Shown: positions 33,244 to 42,448, counted from the first letter of the stretch. The stretch: 64,000 nucleotides of DNA from Cellulomonas xylanilytica (GCF_007989805.1 NZ_BJUB01000005.1:124001-188000), one strand, 5' to 3'. A program made the numbers and translations. Notes: generated by a model not told the origin, from the sequence alone.

Positions 33244-34694
33244 TGGACCGGACCGCTTGGATCCGGCTGGGCAGCGCGTTCTGGCACTTCGTGTCTTGGA
33301 CCGCCCAGTCGTGGCGCACGATCCTGGTCTGCCTCGTGATCGGCAACGTGCTGCTGATCGCCGATCACGAGGCAGCCGGGGTCGCGGTGTTCTGGGTGGT
33401 GCCGGCCTGGTGTGCCTTCCGAGCCGCCTGGGAAGCGCTGAGTCCACTGACCTACGAAGGAGTGCTCGGTGGTCCGCTCCGTCGTCACGGCTGGCGGCGT
33501 CGGGCACGCAAGGAGTGGGCCCGGGTGGCTGAGCGGTGCGGGCTGGCGTGGCCCTGGGAACGAGGAAAGCGGAAGACGATCCCCCGCCTGTTGAGGGTGC
33601 ACGCGAGCGACAACACGCTCTCGCTGCGTGTTCGCGCCGCCGTGGGCCAGACCGTCGATGACCTGAACCAGGCGGTCGAGGCTATAGCGACGGCGTTCGA
33701 GGCAGAGTCCGCGGAGTCGCGTCGCGTGGCACCGGGTGTCGTCGAGATCGCCCTGACAATGCGCGAACTGCTCCACGAGCCCACGACGCCACAGGCCCCG
33801 CACGAGCTCGAGGTGGACGCCGTGACCCTCGGTCGTCGCTCGGACGGCTCGCCCTGGCGGCTCGACCTCAATGGTCTCCACACGCTCGTCGTCGGACGGT
33901 CGGGTGCCGGCAAGGGGTCGATCTTTTGGGGCATCGCCGGCAACCTGGCTCCGGCCGCCCACGCTGGCCTGGTGCGGTTGTGGGGAATCGACCTCAAGGG
34001 CGGCGTCGAGGTGGCGGTCGGCGCCCGCATGTTCTCGTCCGTCGCGATGGATGAGCAGTCCGCTCTGACGCTCCTGAGGTCGTTGCAGCAGGTGATCGTC
34101 GAGCGGCAGGGCGCCATGAGGGGCAGGTCGCGCCAGTTCGAGCCATCACCGGGCGACCCCGCGCATGTGCTCCTGATCGACGAGCTCGCTGTCCTGACGG
34201 GCTATGCCTCGCGTGACGTCGTCAACGAAGGAAACACCCTCCTCAAGCGGATCTTGACCCAGGGGCGCGCACTGGGCGTGATGGTCGTGGCGTTCGTCCA
34301 GGACCCGCGCAAGGAGACCGTCGGCATGCGTGAGCTGTTCACCCAGACGATCGCCTTGCGGCTCGCCTCGTCGTCCGAGACGCGCATGGTCCTCGGTGAC
34401 GGCTACGGCGATGTGGCTCCCGCACATCGGATCGACAGGACCATGCCTGGGGCCGGCTACGTCGTGCGGGACGACGGCGTCGTCGAACGAGTTCGAGCCG
34501 ACTTCTGGCCGGACGACGTCATCCGGACGGTTGCAGAGCGCTACCCGGCACCAGCCGCGCCTGTCGACTGGTATGAGAACCGCACTCCTGTCCCCCTCGC
34601 TTCGGTCGTCACAGCCGACATGGACGGGGCGCCTCGCCCGCGCCGCCGCAGTCCGCGGAGCGCGAGCGGACCCGAGGACTCTGAGGCGGTGTGA
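33243..34694 (+). CDS. FtsK/SpoIIIE-type DNA translocase (TraSA/TcpA-like coupling protein)
   Basis: 483 residues. Two membrane helices (about 20-65) precede a linker, then the FtsK motor with Walker A GRSGAGKGS (about 217-225), GIDLKGGVE and Walker B HVLLIDELAVL (about 307-317). LTQGRALGVMVVAFVQDPRK also matches FtsK family blocks. In AICEs such proteins move double-stranded DNA on their own; in type IV systems they act as coupling proteins. This element encodes a VirB4 system as well, so the coupling role is likely here. Confidence 0.87.
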   Translation: MDRTAWIRLGSAFWHFVSWTAQSWRTILVCLVIGNVLLIADHEAAGVAVFWVVPAWCAFRAAWEALSPLTYEGVLGGPLRRHGWRRRARKEWARVAERCGLAWPWERGKRKTIPRLLRVHASDNTLSLRVRAAVGQTVDDLNQAVEAIATAFEAESAESRRVAPGVVEIALTMRELLHEPTTPQAPHELEVDAVTLGRRSDGSPWRLDLNGLHTLVVGRSGAGKGSIFWGIAGNLAPAAHAGLVRLWGIDLKGGVEVAVGARMFSSVAMDEQSALTLLRSLQQVIVERQGAMRGRSRQFEPSPGDPAHVLLIDELAVLTGYASRDVVNEGNTLLKRILTQGRALGVMVVAFVQDPRKETVGMRELFTQTIALRLASSSETRMVLGDGYGDVAPAHRIDRTMPGAGYVVRDDGVVERVRADFWPDDVIRTVAERYPAPAAPVDWYENRTPVPLASVVTADMDGAPRPRRRSPRSASGPEDSEAV

Positions 34695-36217
34695 TGACGA
34701 CGGGGACGAGCGGTGGCTTTCGGGGGCACGGCCCGCAGGCTCCCCTCGACCTGGGCGAGCTCGGTCCGGCTCAGGTGGAGTCCATCGTGGGGCGCCTTGC
34801 AGACGGGACCATGCCTGCCCTGGCCGGCGCGCTCGCCAAGGCCAGCAACTGCGTCCATCCGGTCCGGCTGGTCGGGCGATCGGAGTCCGTCGATCTGCGT
34901 ACGGGCGAGATCGTGAGCACGTTCCGCTCTGTCGACGAGCCCATGGGGCTCCTGTACAAGCCGTGCGGCAATCGCCGGGAAGCCGTCTGCCCGTCGTGCT
35001 CTCGCCTCTATGCACGTGACACCTTCGAGCTGATCTCCACCGGCCTGCACGGCGGCAAAGGCGTCCCTGCCGCCGTCAACGCGAACCCGCTGTTGTTCGT
35101 CACCCTGACCGCTCCATCGTTCGGTCCAGTTCACCGGATCCGAGACGGGAAGGAGCCCTGCCACCCGCGCACGCGATTGGCGATGTGCCCGCACGGCCGC
35201 CGCCTGACGTGTTGGGCCAACCACTCCCCCGACGATCCCCGGGTGGGTGCGCCGCTGTGCGGTGACTGCTACGACACCGTGTCGGCGATCGTCTGGCAGT
35301 GGCACGCGCCTGAGCTCTGGCGTCGCTTCACGATCGCGCTGCGCCGTCAGCTGGCCGTCGAGCTCGGGCTGCGGGACCGCGATCTCAAGCACCACGCCCG
35401 CCTCGAGTACGCCAAGGTCGCCGAGTTCCAGGCGCGTGGCCTGGTGCACTTCCACGCGCTCGTGCGGATGGACGGACCCGACGGTGCCGGATCTCCTGCG
35501 CCGATCGGCGCCGCAATGCTCCAGCACGCCGTTGGCCACGCTGCGGCCGCCGTGACCTGCACCGCGCTGCCCCTCGACGACCGGGACGTCGAACGGATCT
35601 TGCGTTTCGGAGCCCAAACCCACGTCAGGATCGTCCGTGAAGGCACGGTCGCGGGCGATGAGATCACCGCTGAGCAGGTCGCCGGCTACTTGGCGAAATA
35701 CTCGACCAAGTCGGCCGGCGCTGACCCGGAGCACCTTCTTCCCCACCTGGCGAGGCTCACGGAGTTCTGCCGTGCTCTGTCTGCTCGTGCGCTCGCCGGT
35801 TGCCCGTTCGCGTGCGAGGAGCGGGCCGGCGACCGACACCCCCGTCTGTGCGGAGCTTGCGCTCACAACCCCTATGCGCTGCTGGGCCGGTGGGCGTCGA
35901 TGCTCGGCTTTCGCGGTCACTTCTCGACAAAGTCCCGCCGCTACTCAGTGACTCTCGGCGCCCTGCGACGCGCCCGCCGGCGCTTTCAGTCTCTGGCCGT
36001 CGACGCTAGGCACCGCGCGACACCCCTCGACACCCGCGAGCTAGAACAGCGGCTCATGGCCGACGACGAGGAGACCACGTTGGTCGTCGGCTCGTGGACC
36101 TACGACGGCTCGGGCTGGCCACGCCCAGGGGACAAGGCACTCGCCGACGCCGCTGCCTCACGGGCCCGGGAGTACGCCCGGTGGCGGGCGGACCAGCGCA
36201 CGACCAACCCGGCTTAG
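34691..36217 (+). CDS. RepSA-like replication initiator
   Basis: 508 residues. Cys pairs in CPSCSRLYARD and CGDCYD suggest a zinc site. The HxH metal motif GLVHFHALVRMDG and a Tyr-containing helix VAGYLAKYSTK follow the order of rolling-circle (HUH) initiators such as RepSA of pSAM2. A second Cys cluster is LCGACAHNPY. It supports autonomous replication of the excised circle and may also nick for transfer. GTG 34691 overlaps the previous stop; ATG 34694 is an equal alternative. Confidence 0.85.
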   Translation: MMTTGTSGGFRGHGPQAPLDLGELGPAQVESIVGRLADGTMPALAGALAKASNCVHPVRLVGRSESVDLRTGEIVSTFRSVDEPMGLLYKPCGNRREAVCPSCSRLYARDTFELISTGLHGGKGVPAAVNANPLLFVTLTAPSFGPVHRIRDGKEPCHPRTRLAMCPHGRRLTCWANHSPDDPRVGAPLCGDCYDTVSAIVWQWHAPELWRRFTIALRRQLAVELGLRDRDLKHHARLEYAKVAEFQARGLVHFHALVRMDGPDGAGSPAPIGAAMLQHAVGHAAAAVTCTALPLDDRDVERILRFGAQTHVRIVREGTVAGDEITAEQVAGYLAKYSTKSAGADPEHLLPHLARLTEFCRALSARALAGCPFACEERAGDRHPRLCGACAHNPYALLGRWASMLGFRGHFSTKSRRYSVTLGALRRARRRFQSLAVDARHRATPLDTRELEQRLMADDEETTLVVGSWTYDGSGWPRPGDKALADAAASRAREYARWRADQRTTNPA

Positions 36218-36259
36218 GCGGCTGGAAAGACCACAGTGGGATGAGGGCAGGGGGCAACC

Positions 36260-36433
36260 ATGGATGAGTACCTGACTACCGAGGAAGTGGCCCTGTGGCT
36301 CAGGGTCGCGCCGTCGACGGTGTGCCGGTGGCGGCTGGCCGGAAGGGGCCCGCGCGTCACGTGGCTCTCCCCGTCATTGCCGCGGTACAAGAAGTCGGAT
36401 CTGTTCGCCTGGCTCGAGGGGGCTGCGTCGTGA
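36260..36433 (+). CDS. xis: Excisionase, HTH_17/MerR-like
   Basis: 57 residues: EYLTTEEVALWLRVAPSTVC, then RWRLAGRGPRVTWLSP and KSDLFAWLE, the classic small winged-helix excisionase layout. It directs Int toward excision by bending the attachment DNA. The ATG is 42 bp after the rep stop. The stop overlaps the integrase GTG (GTGA), the usual xis-int coupling. Confidence 0.88.
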   Translation: MDEYLTTEEVALWLRVAPSTVCRWRLAGRGPRVTWLSPSLPRYKKSDLFAWLEGAAS

Positions 36434-37554
36434 CGATCCGAAAGACACCGGGTGGCCGGTTCCGGGCGCAGCTCAAGAGCGGTCGCCTCAGCGTCGGGTC
36501 CCGCACCTTCGACACGAAAGCCGAAGCGGCCGCGTGGCTCAAGCGAGAGCGTGCCGCGCTCGACGGCGGCATTGATCCCAGAGCGGGCAAGGAGCCCACG
36601 GGAAGGGTGCTCGAGCGCTGGCTGATGATGCGCGAATACACGGTCGCGCTCAAGACCTACCGAGCGGACAGGGACCTAGCCCGGCTCATGCCGATCTCGC
36701 TGCAGCGGATGCACCTGTCGGCCGTCACTGGTCGCGATGTCGCCCGGTCGTTCGAGTCCCTGCTCTCGACCGCACCCCGCCGCTCGGCCGGCGCTCGAGG
36801 CCGCGCACCGAAGCCGTTGGAGTACACGTCCGTCGTCCGATACCGGGCCAGCCTCTCCACGTTCTTCGCGTGGTGCGTGCGAGAGAGGCTGATCGCTACG
36901 AACCCCGTCACAGGGGTTGCGGTGCCTAGGAGCTCGCGCGAGAGGGCGGAGATGAACCCGTTCACGGAGGCTGACCTGGAACGCCACTTCGAGCTCTGGG
37001 CGCAGCGTGACGAGACGCTGGCCAACGTCCTTCTGGTGCTCGGCTGGACCGGCCTTCGCTGGGCCGAGGCCCGCGCGCTCATCGTCGCGGACTTCGTCGA
37101 GGTGCCGACACCTGGGTTGCTCGTGCGTCGGTCCGACCCCGAGGGCGTCGGGCGCAAGGCGACGAAAGGCCGGACCTCTAGGCGAGTTCCGCTCGCGAAC
37201 CGGGTTCTTCCGATCGTTCGCGACCTCACCAACGGCAAGGCTGCTGGCGATCTGCTGCTGACGACGGCACAGGGTGCGCAGCTGCATCGGTCGGCCGTCG
37301 TGAGGACGCTGCACTGGGCAACAACCGGCGGTGGCCGTCGCCTGCACGACCTTCGTCACACGGCCGCGTGCCTCTGGCTGTCGCGCGGCGTCGACCCCGG
37401 AACGGTCCAGGCGTGGTGCGGCCACGAGTCGATCGCGACGACCAACCGGTACCTGCACTTCCTCGGGACCGGGGCCGATCAGGCGGGTCTCAGCAGGCTC
37501 AATGAGGGCTCGGGGTGCGCGGGGGGTGCGCGCGATGGCGTCCGTCTCGAATGA
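36430..37554 (+). CDS. int: Tyrosine recombinase / site-specific integrase
   Basis: 374 residues. The arm-binding domain (about 1-60, TIRKTPGGRFRAQLKSG) and SAM-like core-binding domain (about 60-160) precede the catalytic domain. Active-site residues: Arg in WTGLRWAEAR (about 209), Lys near ATKGRTSRRVPL, HDLRHTAA (about 306-313), His in WCGHES and the nucleophile Tyr in TNRYLHF (about 339). It integrates the element into tRNA-Ala. The GTG at 36430 overlaps the xis stop. The last 15 codons carry the 23-bp repeat shared with the left end. Confidence 0.95.
   Translation: MTIRKTPGGRFRAQLKSGRLSVGSRTFDTKAEAAAWLKRERAALDGGIDPRAGKEPTGRVLERWLMMREYTVALKTYRADRDLARLMPISLQRMHLSAVTGRDVARSFESLLSTAPRRSAGARGRAPKPLEYTSVVRYRASLSTFFAWCVRERLIATNPVTGVAVPRSSRERAEMNPFTEADLERHFELWAQRDETLANVLLVLGWTGLRWAEARALIVADFVEVPTPGLLVRRSDPEGVGRKATKGRTSRRVPLANRVLPIVRDLTNGKAAGDLLLTTAQGAQLHRSAVVRTLHWATTGGGRRLHDLRHTAACLWLSRGVDPGTVQAWCGHESIATTNRYLHFLGTGADQAGLSRLNEGSGCAGGARDGVRLE
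37511..37533. repeat. Right copy of the 23-bp end repeat
   Basis: Identical to 8880-8902 and in the same orientation. It lies within the integrase 3' coding sequence, 79 bp from attR, and consists of two GGGTGCG units. It is a candidate arm-type recombinase site. Confidence 0.6.
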
Positions 37555-37561
37555 CAAACCA

Positions 37562-37609
37562 GAAGCCCTCGCCTCCCCGGGCTGTATGGCCTGGTCGGAC
37601 GAGGGCTTC
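37562..37609. terminator. Hairpin between int and tRNA-Ala
   Basis: GAAGCCCTCG (37562-37571) and CGAGGGCTTC (37600-37609) form a perfect 10-bp stem with a 28-nt loop. It could end the tRNA transcript from the right and the int transcript from the left. Confidence 0.5.
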
Positions 37610-37611
37610 CT

Positions 37612-37688
<77 letters not shown>

Positions 37689-37742
37689 GCGAGCGGCCTA
37701 AAGACTAACACCAGGCCCCGGCTGATCGCGAAATCCGGGGGG

Positions 37743-38861
37743 TCACTCCCCCGCGGCGCGACGCTTCGCCAGGACCGCGTTGAGGTCGATGCTGCCGGTG
37801 GTCTCGACGGGCGCCTCGAGCGGGGGGCGCTCGGCGTCGGCGGGTGCGTCGGCCTCCGCGGTGCGGGCGGCGGTCGACCCCTCCAGGTTCTCCAGCGGGG
37901 CCGGCTCGCGGCGGGGCGCGGAGGGCTTCATCGTGTACGTCGGACGCGGGACGGGCACCGGCGACCAGGCCTCGTCCTCCTGCTCCGGGGCGTCGGCGGA
38001 GTGCTCGCTCACCGACCGGCGGACCACGGGCACCTGCCCGGTCGACGCGTGCCGGGCGGGGCCGTCGGACTCGCCCTTGTCCTCGACGATGCGCGCGAAC
38101 ACCTCGGTGCTGGCGTCGGACGGGTGCACGGCCCGCCCGGTGACGAAGGCCGCCGGCGCCTCGAGGGGAGCCTCGACCGGCGCCTCGACGCGAGCGTCGG
38201 CCGCCGGGGCGACGGGCTTGGCGGCGGTGGCCGTCGCGACGGCACGCATGGCGCCCGTGCGCGGACCGGACGCCGTGCGGCGCTCGTCGGCGATCTTCTG
38301 CTCCCAGGCCTCGTCGGCCTCCCGACCGGCGAGGACGGCGCGTCGGCCGAGCACGAGGACGGAGCCGAGCAGGACGGTGGGGACGACGCCCGCGACCCAG
38401 GTGACCAGCGGGCTCAGACCGACCGCGGCCCAGCCGACGACGGTCGCGACGACGAGGAACCCGGCCAGGAGCGCGCGACGGCGCGCGGCTGCCCCGCGAC
38501 GGGCGACGGACGCCGCCCGGGCAGCACGTGCCTGCGCGGCGCGGCGGGCCGCGTCGGCGGTGATCCTGTCCTGGGTGCCGTGCGGTCGGTCCACGGTGGT
38601 GCCTCCTGTCGCGCTCCCGGTGGCCACCGGGAGCCCCTTGCCCGGGGTCAGCAGCCCCGCGGTACTGCTCACCGTCACCCCGGCGGCGGCCTCCGGGCGG
38701 TTGCGCCGGTCGCTCACCGCGACCACGCGCAGCGCCTCGGAGAACCGGTCGTCCGCGCGGGACTCCAGCAGCTGCTGCCGGTGCCGCAGCTTGTGCGGCA
38801 CCAGGTACGCCACCCACAGGCCGACCAGCGCGAGCGCGACCGGTCCTGCGAGATCGTTCAC
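37743..38861 (-). CDS. glpR: GlpR-like membrane protein (gephyrin-like Glp receptor)
   Basis: 372 residues: an N-terminal helix (ALALVGLWVAYLVPHKL), a cytoplasmic Arg/Ala-rich stretch and two central membrane helices (LLAGFLVVATVVGWAAVG, then VAGVVPTVLLGSVLVLG). A long disordered Pro/Glu/Ala tail follows. The position beside rimJ-like and moeA-like genes matches Rv0996, and the family is now known in Corynebacterium as GlpR, a receptor for the MoeA-like Glp protein in division and elongation. Assignment rests on synteny and topology. TACCGT sits six bases before the GTG start, so it is likely leaderless. Confidence 0.7.
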   Translation of the reverse strand: MNDLAGPVALALVGLWVAYLVPHKLRHRQQLLESRADDRFSEALRVVAVSDRRNRPEAAAGVTVSSTAGLLTPGKGLPVATGSATGGTTVDRPHGTQDRITADAARRAAQARAARAASVARRGAAARRRALLAGFLVVATVVGWAAVGLSPLVTWVAGVVPTVLLGSVLVLGRRAVLAGREADEAWEQKIADERRTASGPRTGAMRAVATATAAKPVAPAADARVEAPVEAPLEAPAAFVTGRAVHPSDASTEVFARIVEDKGESDGPARHASTGQVPVVRRSVSEHSADAPEQEDEAWSPVPVPRPTYTMKPSAPRREPAPLENLEGSTAARTAEADAPADAERPPLEAPVETTGSIDLNAVLAKRRAAGE

Positions 38862-38924
38862 GTCACGACGGTAGGCGTCCGGGCAGCACCCGCCCGGGAC
38901 CGCGACGGCGTGTCGGCCTGTGCG

Positions 38925-39524
38925 TCACCCGACAGTGCGCGACCGCCAGCGCGTGAGCAGCCCGCCGGGGACGTCCTCGACGGTCAGGGCGAACGTGCGG
39001 TGGTCGCACCAGCGGTCCTGGATGTGCAGGTACTTCTCCCGAACGCCCTCGTCGCGGAACCCGAGCTTCTCGACGACGCGCAGCGACGGACCGTTCTCGG
39101 GGCGGATGTTGATCTCGACGCGGTGCAGCCCGAGCGACTCGAAGCAGTGGTCGGTGGCCAGCGCGACGGCGGTCGGGGTGATGCCGAGCCCGGCGACGTG
39201 CTCGGACACCCAGTAGCCGATGGCCGCGGACCGCAGGGAGCCGTAGATGATCGAGGAGACGGTCAGCTGCCCGACCAGGCGGTCGGCGTGGTCGATCGCG
39301 AACGGCAGCGTGACCCCGGCGCGGGCCTGCGCGGACAACGTCCGCACGAACGCACCGAACGAGGGCCGCGGACCGGTCACGGGGACCGGGCTCGTGGCGT
39401 CCCACGGCTCCAGCCACGCCGCGTTCTGTGCGCGCAGCGCCATCCACGTGTCCTGGTCGCGCCGCCGCAGCGGGCGCAGGCGCACGTCTCCCTCGACGAG
39501 CACGGCGGGCCATCCGGGAACCAT
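38925..39524 (-). CDS. GNAT N-acetyltransferase, RimJ/RimL-like
   Basis: 199 residues. GNAT fold: VRLRPLRRRDQDTWMALRAQ, then IGYWVSEHVAGLGITPTAVA (acetyl-CoA loop), and LHRVEINIRPENGPSLRVVE with KLGF. Similar to RimJ, which acetylates the N terminus of a ribosomal protein, though the substrate here is unproven. The ATG overlaps the stop of the upstream glp gene by one base (TGATG), so the two form an operon. Confidence 0.9.
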   Translation of the reverse strand: MVPGWPAVLVEGDVRLRPLRRRDQDTWMALRAQNAAWLEPWDATSPVPVTGPRPSFGAFVRTLSAQARAGVTLPFAIDHADRLVGQLTVSSIIYGSLRSAAIGYWVSEHVAGLGITPTAVALATDHCFESLGLHRVEINIRPENGPSLRVVEKLGFRDEGVREKYLHIQDRWCDHRTFALTVEDVPGGLLTRWRSRTVG

Positions 39525-40759
39525 CAGCCCTCCAGCACCAGGCAGTGGACCACCTGTCCGGGGTGCACGGTGAGGTCGTGCTCGCCGACGACCGCGAGCG
39601 CGTTGGCGTGCGCGAGCGCGCTGACCGTGGGCGCCGACGGGTCACCGATGGGCGTCACGCGGTACCCCTCGTCGGGTGACCCGAGCACGGTCGCGGGCAC
39701 GAACTGCCGCAGCCCCGGCGGGGAGACCCAGCCCTCGACGGCCTCGGCGGCGACGGACGGGCGGAACACCTCGGTGTGCCCGGCCATGGCCCGCAGCGCC
39801 GGCCGGACGAACACCTCGAACGAGACCTGCGCGGCGACGGGGTGCCCCTGCAGCGCGAAGATCGGCACCGACTTGTCGCTGGCCAGGTCGTCCGCCACGG
39901 TGCCGAACCCGTGCCGCTGCCCGGGCGTCATGGCGACCTGGTCCAGCCGCACGCTGCCCATCGTCGCCAGCACGTCCTTCACGGTGTCGTGCGTCAGCTC
40001 GGACAGCCCGCCGGTGATGACCAGCAGGTCGGCGCGGACCAGCTGGTCCTCGATCGCCTCCCGCAGCACCGCACGGTCGTCGCCCAGGATGCCGACCCGG
40101 ACCGACGCTGCCCCGGCGTCCCGGACGGCGGCCTCGAGCGCGTGCCCGTCGGTCTCGAAGACGCCGTGCCCGGAGCGGTCGGCGTGCGTGCCCGGCTCGA
40201 CCAGCTCGTCGCCCACCGAGAGCAGGACCACGCGCGGGGTCGGGTGGACGCGCAGGCGCCCGCGACCCATCGACGCGGCCAGCGCCAGCTGCCGGGCGCC
40301 CAGGCGCGTCCCCGCCTCCAGCACGACGTCGCCCGCACGCACGTCGGACGCCACCGGGCGCACGTGCTGACCCGGCACCGCCGGGCGCTGCATCGCGACG
40401 CGCGCCGCGCCCCGGTCGGTCTCCTCCAGCGGCACGACGGCGTCGGCGCCGAGCGGCAGCGCCGCGCCGGACGCGACGCGCACGGCGGTGCCGGGCACGA
40501 GCCGCAGCGGCCCCGCACCCGGCCGCACGTCGTGCGCGACCGGCAGCGACTGCGCGCTCGCGTAGCCGGCGCCCGCGGTCTCGTACGCGGCGACGGCGTA
40601 CCCGTCCCGCGCAGCGACCGCGAACGCCGGCAGGTCGTGCGTGGCCGTGACGTCGTCGGCCAGGATGCAGCCGACGGCGTCACGGAGCACGACGTCGAGC
40701 GGTGCGACCGGTCCGACGGAGGCCAGCACGGCCGCGAGGTGATCTTGGACCGATCTCAT
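39524..40759 (-). CDS. glp: Gephyrin-like molybdotransferase Glp (MoeA-like)
   Basis: 411 residues in MoeA architecture: AARDGYA and SGAALPLGADAVVPLEE in domains I-II, VVLLSVGDELVEPG then ITGGLSELTHDTVKDVL in domain III, and a C-terminal barrel. Canonical MoeA has SVGDYD in the GGxS loop and LPGNP later; here these read GGLSELTHDT and ALQGHPVAAQ, so molybdenum insertion may be lost. With the GlpR-like gene nearby this fits the corynebacterial Glp of cell division. CACAAT sits six bases before the ATG, suggesting a leaderless start. Confidence 0.8.
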   Translation of the reverse strand: MRSVQDHLAAVLASVGPVAPLDVVLRDAVGCILADDVTATHDLPAFAVAARDGYAVAAYETAGAGYASAQSLPVAHDVRPGAGPLRLVPGTAVRVASGAALPLGADAVVPLEETDRGAARVAMQRPAVPGQHVRPVASDVRAGDVVLEAGTRLGARQLALAASMGRGRLRVHPTPRVVLLSVGDELVEPGTHADRSGHGVFETDGHALEAAVRDAGAASVRVGILGDDRAVLREAIEDQLVRADLLVITGGLSELTHDTVKDVLATMGSVRLDQVAMTPGQRHGFGTVADDLASDKSVPIFALQGHPVAAQVSFEVFVRPALRAMAGHTEVFRPSVAAEAVEGWVSPPGLRQFVPATVLGSPDEGYRVTPIGDPSAPTVSALAHANALAVVGEHDLTVHPGQVVHCLVLEG

Positions 40760-40785
40760 GCGGGCATTGTGCCCCGCCGAGGAGG

Positions 40786-41688
40786 TCAGTCGGAGAGGCT
40801 CTGCGAGAACTCGCCCAACCAGGCACGGAAGTCGGGTCCCAGATCAGGACGGTCGACCGCGATCTGGACGACGGCCTTGAGGTAGTCCAGGCGGTCGCCC
40901 GTGTCGTAGCGCCGACCGCGGAACACCACCCCGTACACACCGCCGCCCTCGGACGCCGGCAGACCGGCGAGGGTCGCGAGGGCGTCGGTCAGCTGGATCT
41001 CGCCGCCGCGCCCGGGCTCCGTGCTCTCCAGCACCTCGAACACGGCGGGGTGCAGCACGTAGCGGCCGATGATGGCGAGGTTGCTGGGTGCCTCGTCGGC
41101 CGGGGGCTTCTCCACGAGGGCCGTGATGCGGACCTGGTCGGCATCAGCGGCGCCGTCGAACGTCTCCACCGCCGCGCAGCCGTACATGGAGATCTGCGCG
41201 GGCGGCACCTCCAGCAGCGCGATGACCGAGCCACCGGTCCGTTCCTGCAGGGCGAGCATCGTGCTGAGCAGCTCGTCGCGCTCGTCGATCAGGTCGTCCC
41301 CGAGCAGCACCGCGAACGGCTCCTGCCCGACGTGGTGCTTGGCCTGCAGGACGGCGTGCCCCAGACCCTTCGGCTGACCCTGGCGGACGAAGTGCACGTG
41401 ACCCAGGTCGGTGGACTCGCGGACCTTGGCCAGCCGATCCAGGTCACCCTTCGCCTCGAGGGCTGCCTCGAGCTCCGGTACCGCGTCGAAGTGGTCGGCG
41501 AGCGTGCGCTTCGACCGACCGGTGATGAGCAGGACGTCGTCGAGACCGGCCTTGACGGCCTCCTCCACGACGTACTGGATGGCCGGTTTGTCAACGACCG
41601 GGAGCATCTCCTTGGGCGTCGACTTCGTGGCGGGGAGGAACCGCGTTCCCAGACCCGCAGCGGGGATGACTGCCTTGTGGATCGTCAT
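40786..41688 (-). CDS. galU: UTP--glucose-1-phosphate uridylyltransferase
   Basis: 300 residues, normal length. It makes UDP-glucose from UTP and glucose-1-phosphate for cell-wall polysaccharides. The nucleotide-binding motif KAVIPAAGLGTRFLPATKS then PKEML is intact, with VRQGQPKGLGHAVLQA, VLLGDDLID, VEKP and RYDTGDRLDYLKA. TAGGGT lies six bases before the ATG (41695-41700 on the plus strand), giving a leaderless start. It is 26 bp upstream of glp on the same strand. Confidence 0.95.
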   Translation of the reverse strand: MTIHKAVIPAAGLGTRFLPATKSTPKEMLPVVDKPAIQYVVEEAVKAGLDDVLLITGRSKRTLADHFDAVPELEAALEAKGDLDRLAKVRESTDLGHVHFVRQGQPKGLGHAVLQAKHHVGQEPFAVLLGDDLIDERDELLSTMLALQERTGGSVIALLEVPPAQISMYGCAAVETFDGAADADQVRITALVEKPPADEAPSNLAIIGRYVLHPAVFEVLESTEPGRGGEIQLTDALATLAGLPASEGGGVYGVVFRGRRYDTGDRLDYLKAVVQIAVDRPDLGPDFRAWLGEFSQSLSD

Positions 41689-41694
41689 GACGGG

Positions 41695-41700
41695 ACCCTA
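41695..41700 (-). promoter_or_regulatory. -10 element of galU, leaderless
   Basis: TAGGGT on the minus strand, six bases from the galU ATG. No Shine-Dalgarno is present in the intervening CCCGTC. Confidence 0.6.
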
Positions 41701-41809
41701 GCCGGGGTATGACGGGGCCGCGCTATGGCGTCGGTCACCACGTGGCCGGCCTCACAAGTCATACCTCGGTCGGTCCTCCCAGCGGCGCCCGGTGGGCGAC
41801 ACTGTTCCC

Positions 41810-42448
41810 ATGAGCAGCGTCGCCCAGCCGTATCCGCGCGTGTCCGAGGGGGACGAGGTGGAGGACGTCAAGGAGCGGCTGCGGGTCGCCATCCGCGACG
41901 CCCGCAAGATCCGCTCCGTGCGACAGCGCGACGCCGCAGCCCACGCCCTCGCGGACGTCGTGCTCACCATCCCCGCGGTCGCCGACGCCACCTGCGTCTC
42001 CGTCTACGCGTCCCGCGTCACCGAGCCCGGCACCGGTCCCCTGCTCGAGGCGCTCGCCGCCCGCGGCGTCCGCCTGCTCCTGCCCGTGCTCGGCAGCGGG
42101 CTCCAGCGCGAGTGGGCGGAGTACGCCGGTCCCGACGACCTGCGTGAGCGCGCCCCGGGCCGACCGCCGGAGCCCGGCGGTCCCACGCTCGGTGCTGCGG
42201 CGCTCGCCGACGCCGACGTCGTGATCGCGCCGGCGCTGGCCGTCGACACCACCGGCGCACGGCTCGGCCAGGGCGGCGGCTGGTACGACCGGGCCCTCGA
42301 GCACCTCCGCCCCGGCGCCCCCGTGGTGGCGCTGGTGTTCCCCGAGGAGCTCTACGACGCCCAGAAGCGCCCGCTGCCCCGCGAGCGCCACGACCGCCTC
42401 GTCGACGCCGTCGCGACGCCGCTGGAGTGGCACCTCATCACGGAGTGA
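41810..42448 (+). CDS. 5-formyltetrahydrofolate cyclo-ligase
   Basis: 212 residues. It converts 5-formyl-THF to 5,10-methenyl-THF with ATP. The family signature GQGGGWYDRALEHL and VVALVFPEELYD near the end are intact. GACACT lies six bases before the ATG at 41810, so this leaderless start is preferred over an in-frame ATG at 41792. It diverges from galU and overlaps the convergent acylase gene by 11 bp. The synteny with galU and fmdB follows M. tuberculosis. Confidence 0.92.
   Translation: MSSVAQPYPRVSEGDEVEDVKERLRVAIRDARKIRSVRQRDAAAHALADVVLTIPAVADATCVSVYASRVTEPGTGPLLEALAARGVRLLLPVLGSGLQREWAEYAGPDDLRERAPGRPPEPGGPTLGAAALADADVVIAPALAVDTTGARLGQGGGWYDRALEHLRPGAPVVALVFPEELYDAQKRPLPRERHDRLVDAVATPLEWHLITE

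Noticed and set aside
39524..40759. Plain annotation as molybdopterin molybdotransferase MoeA
   Set aside because: The diagnostic SVGDYD and LPGNP loops are altered and a GlpR-like gene is next door, so Glp is the better name; dual function is not excluded.
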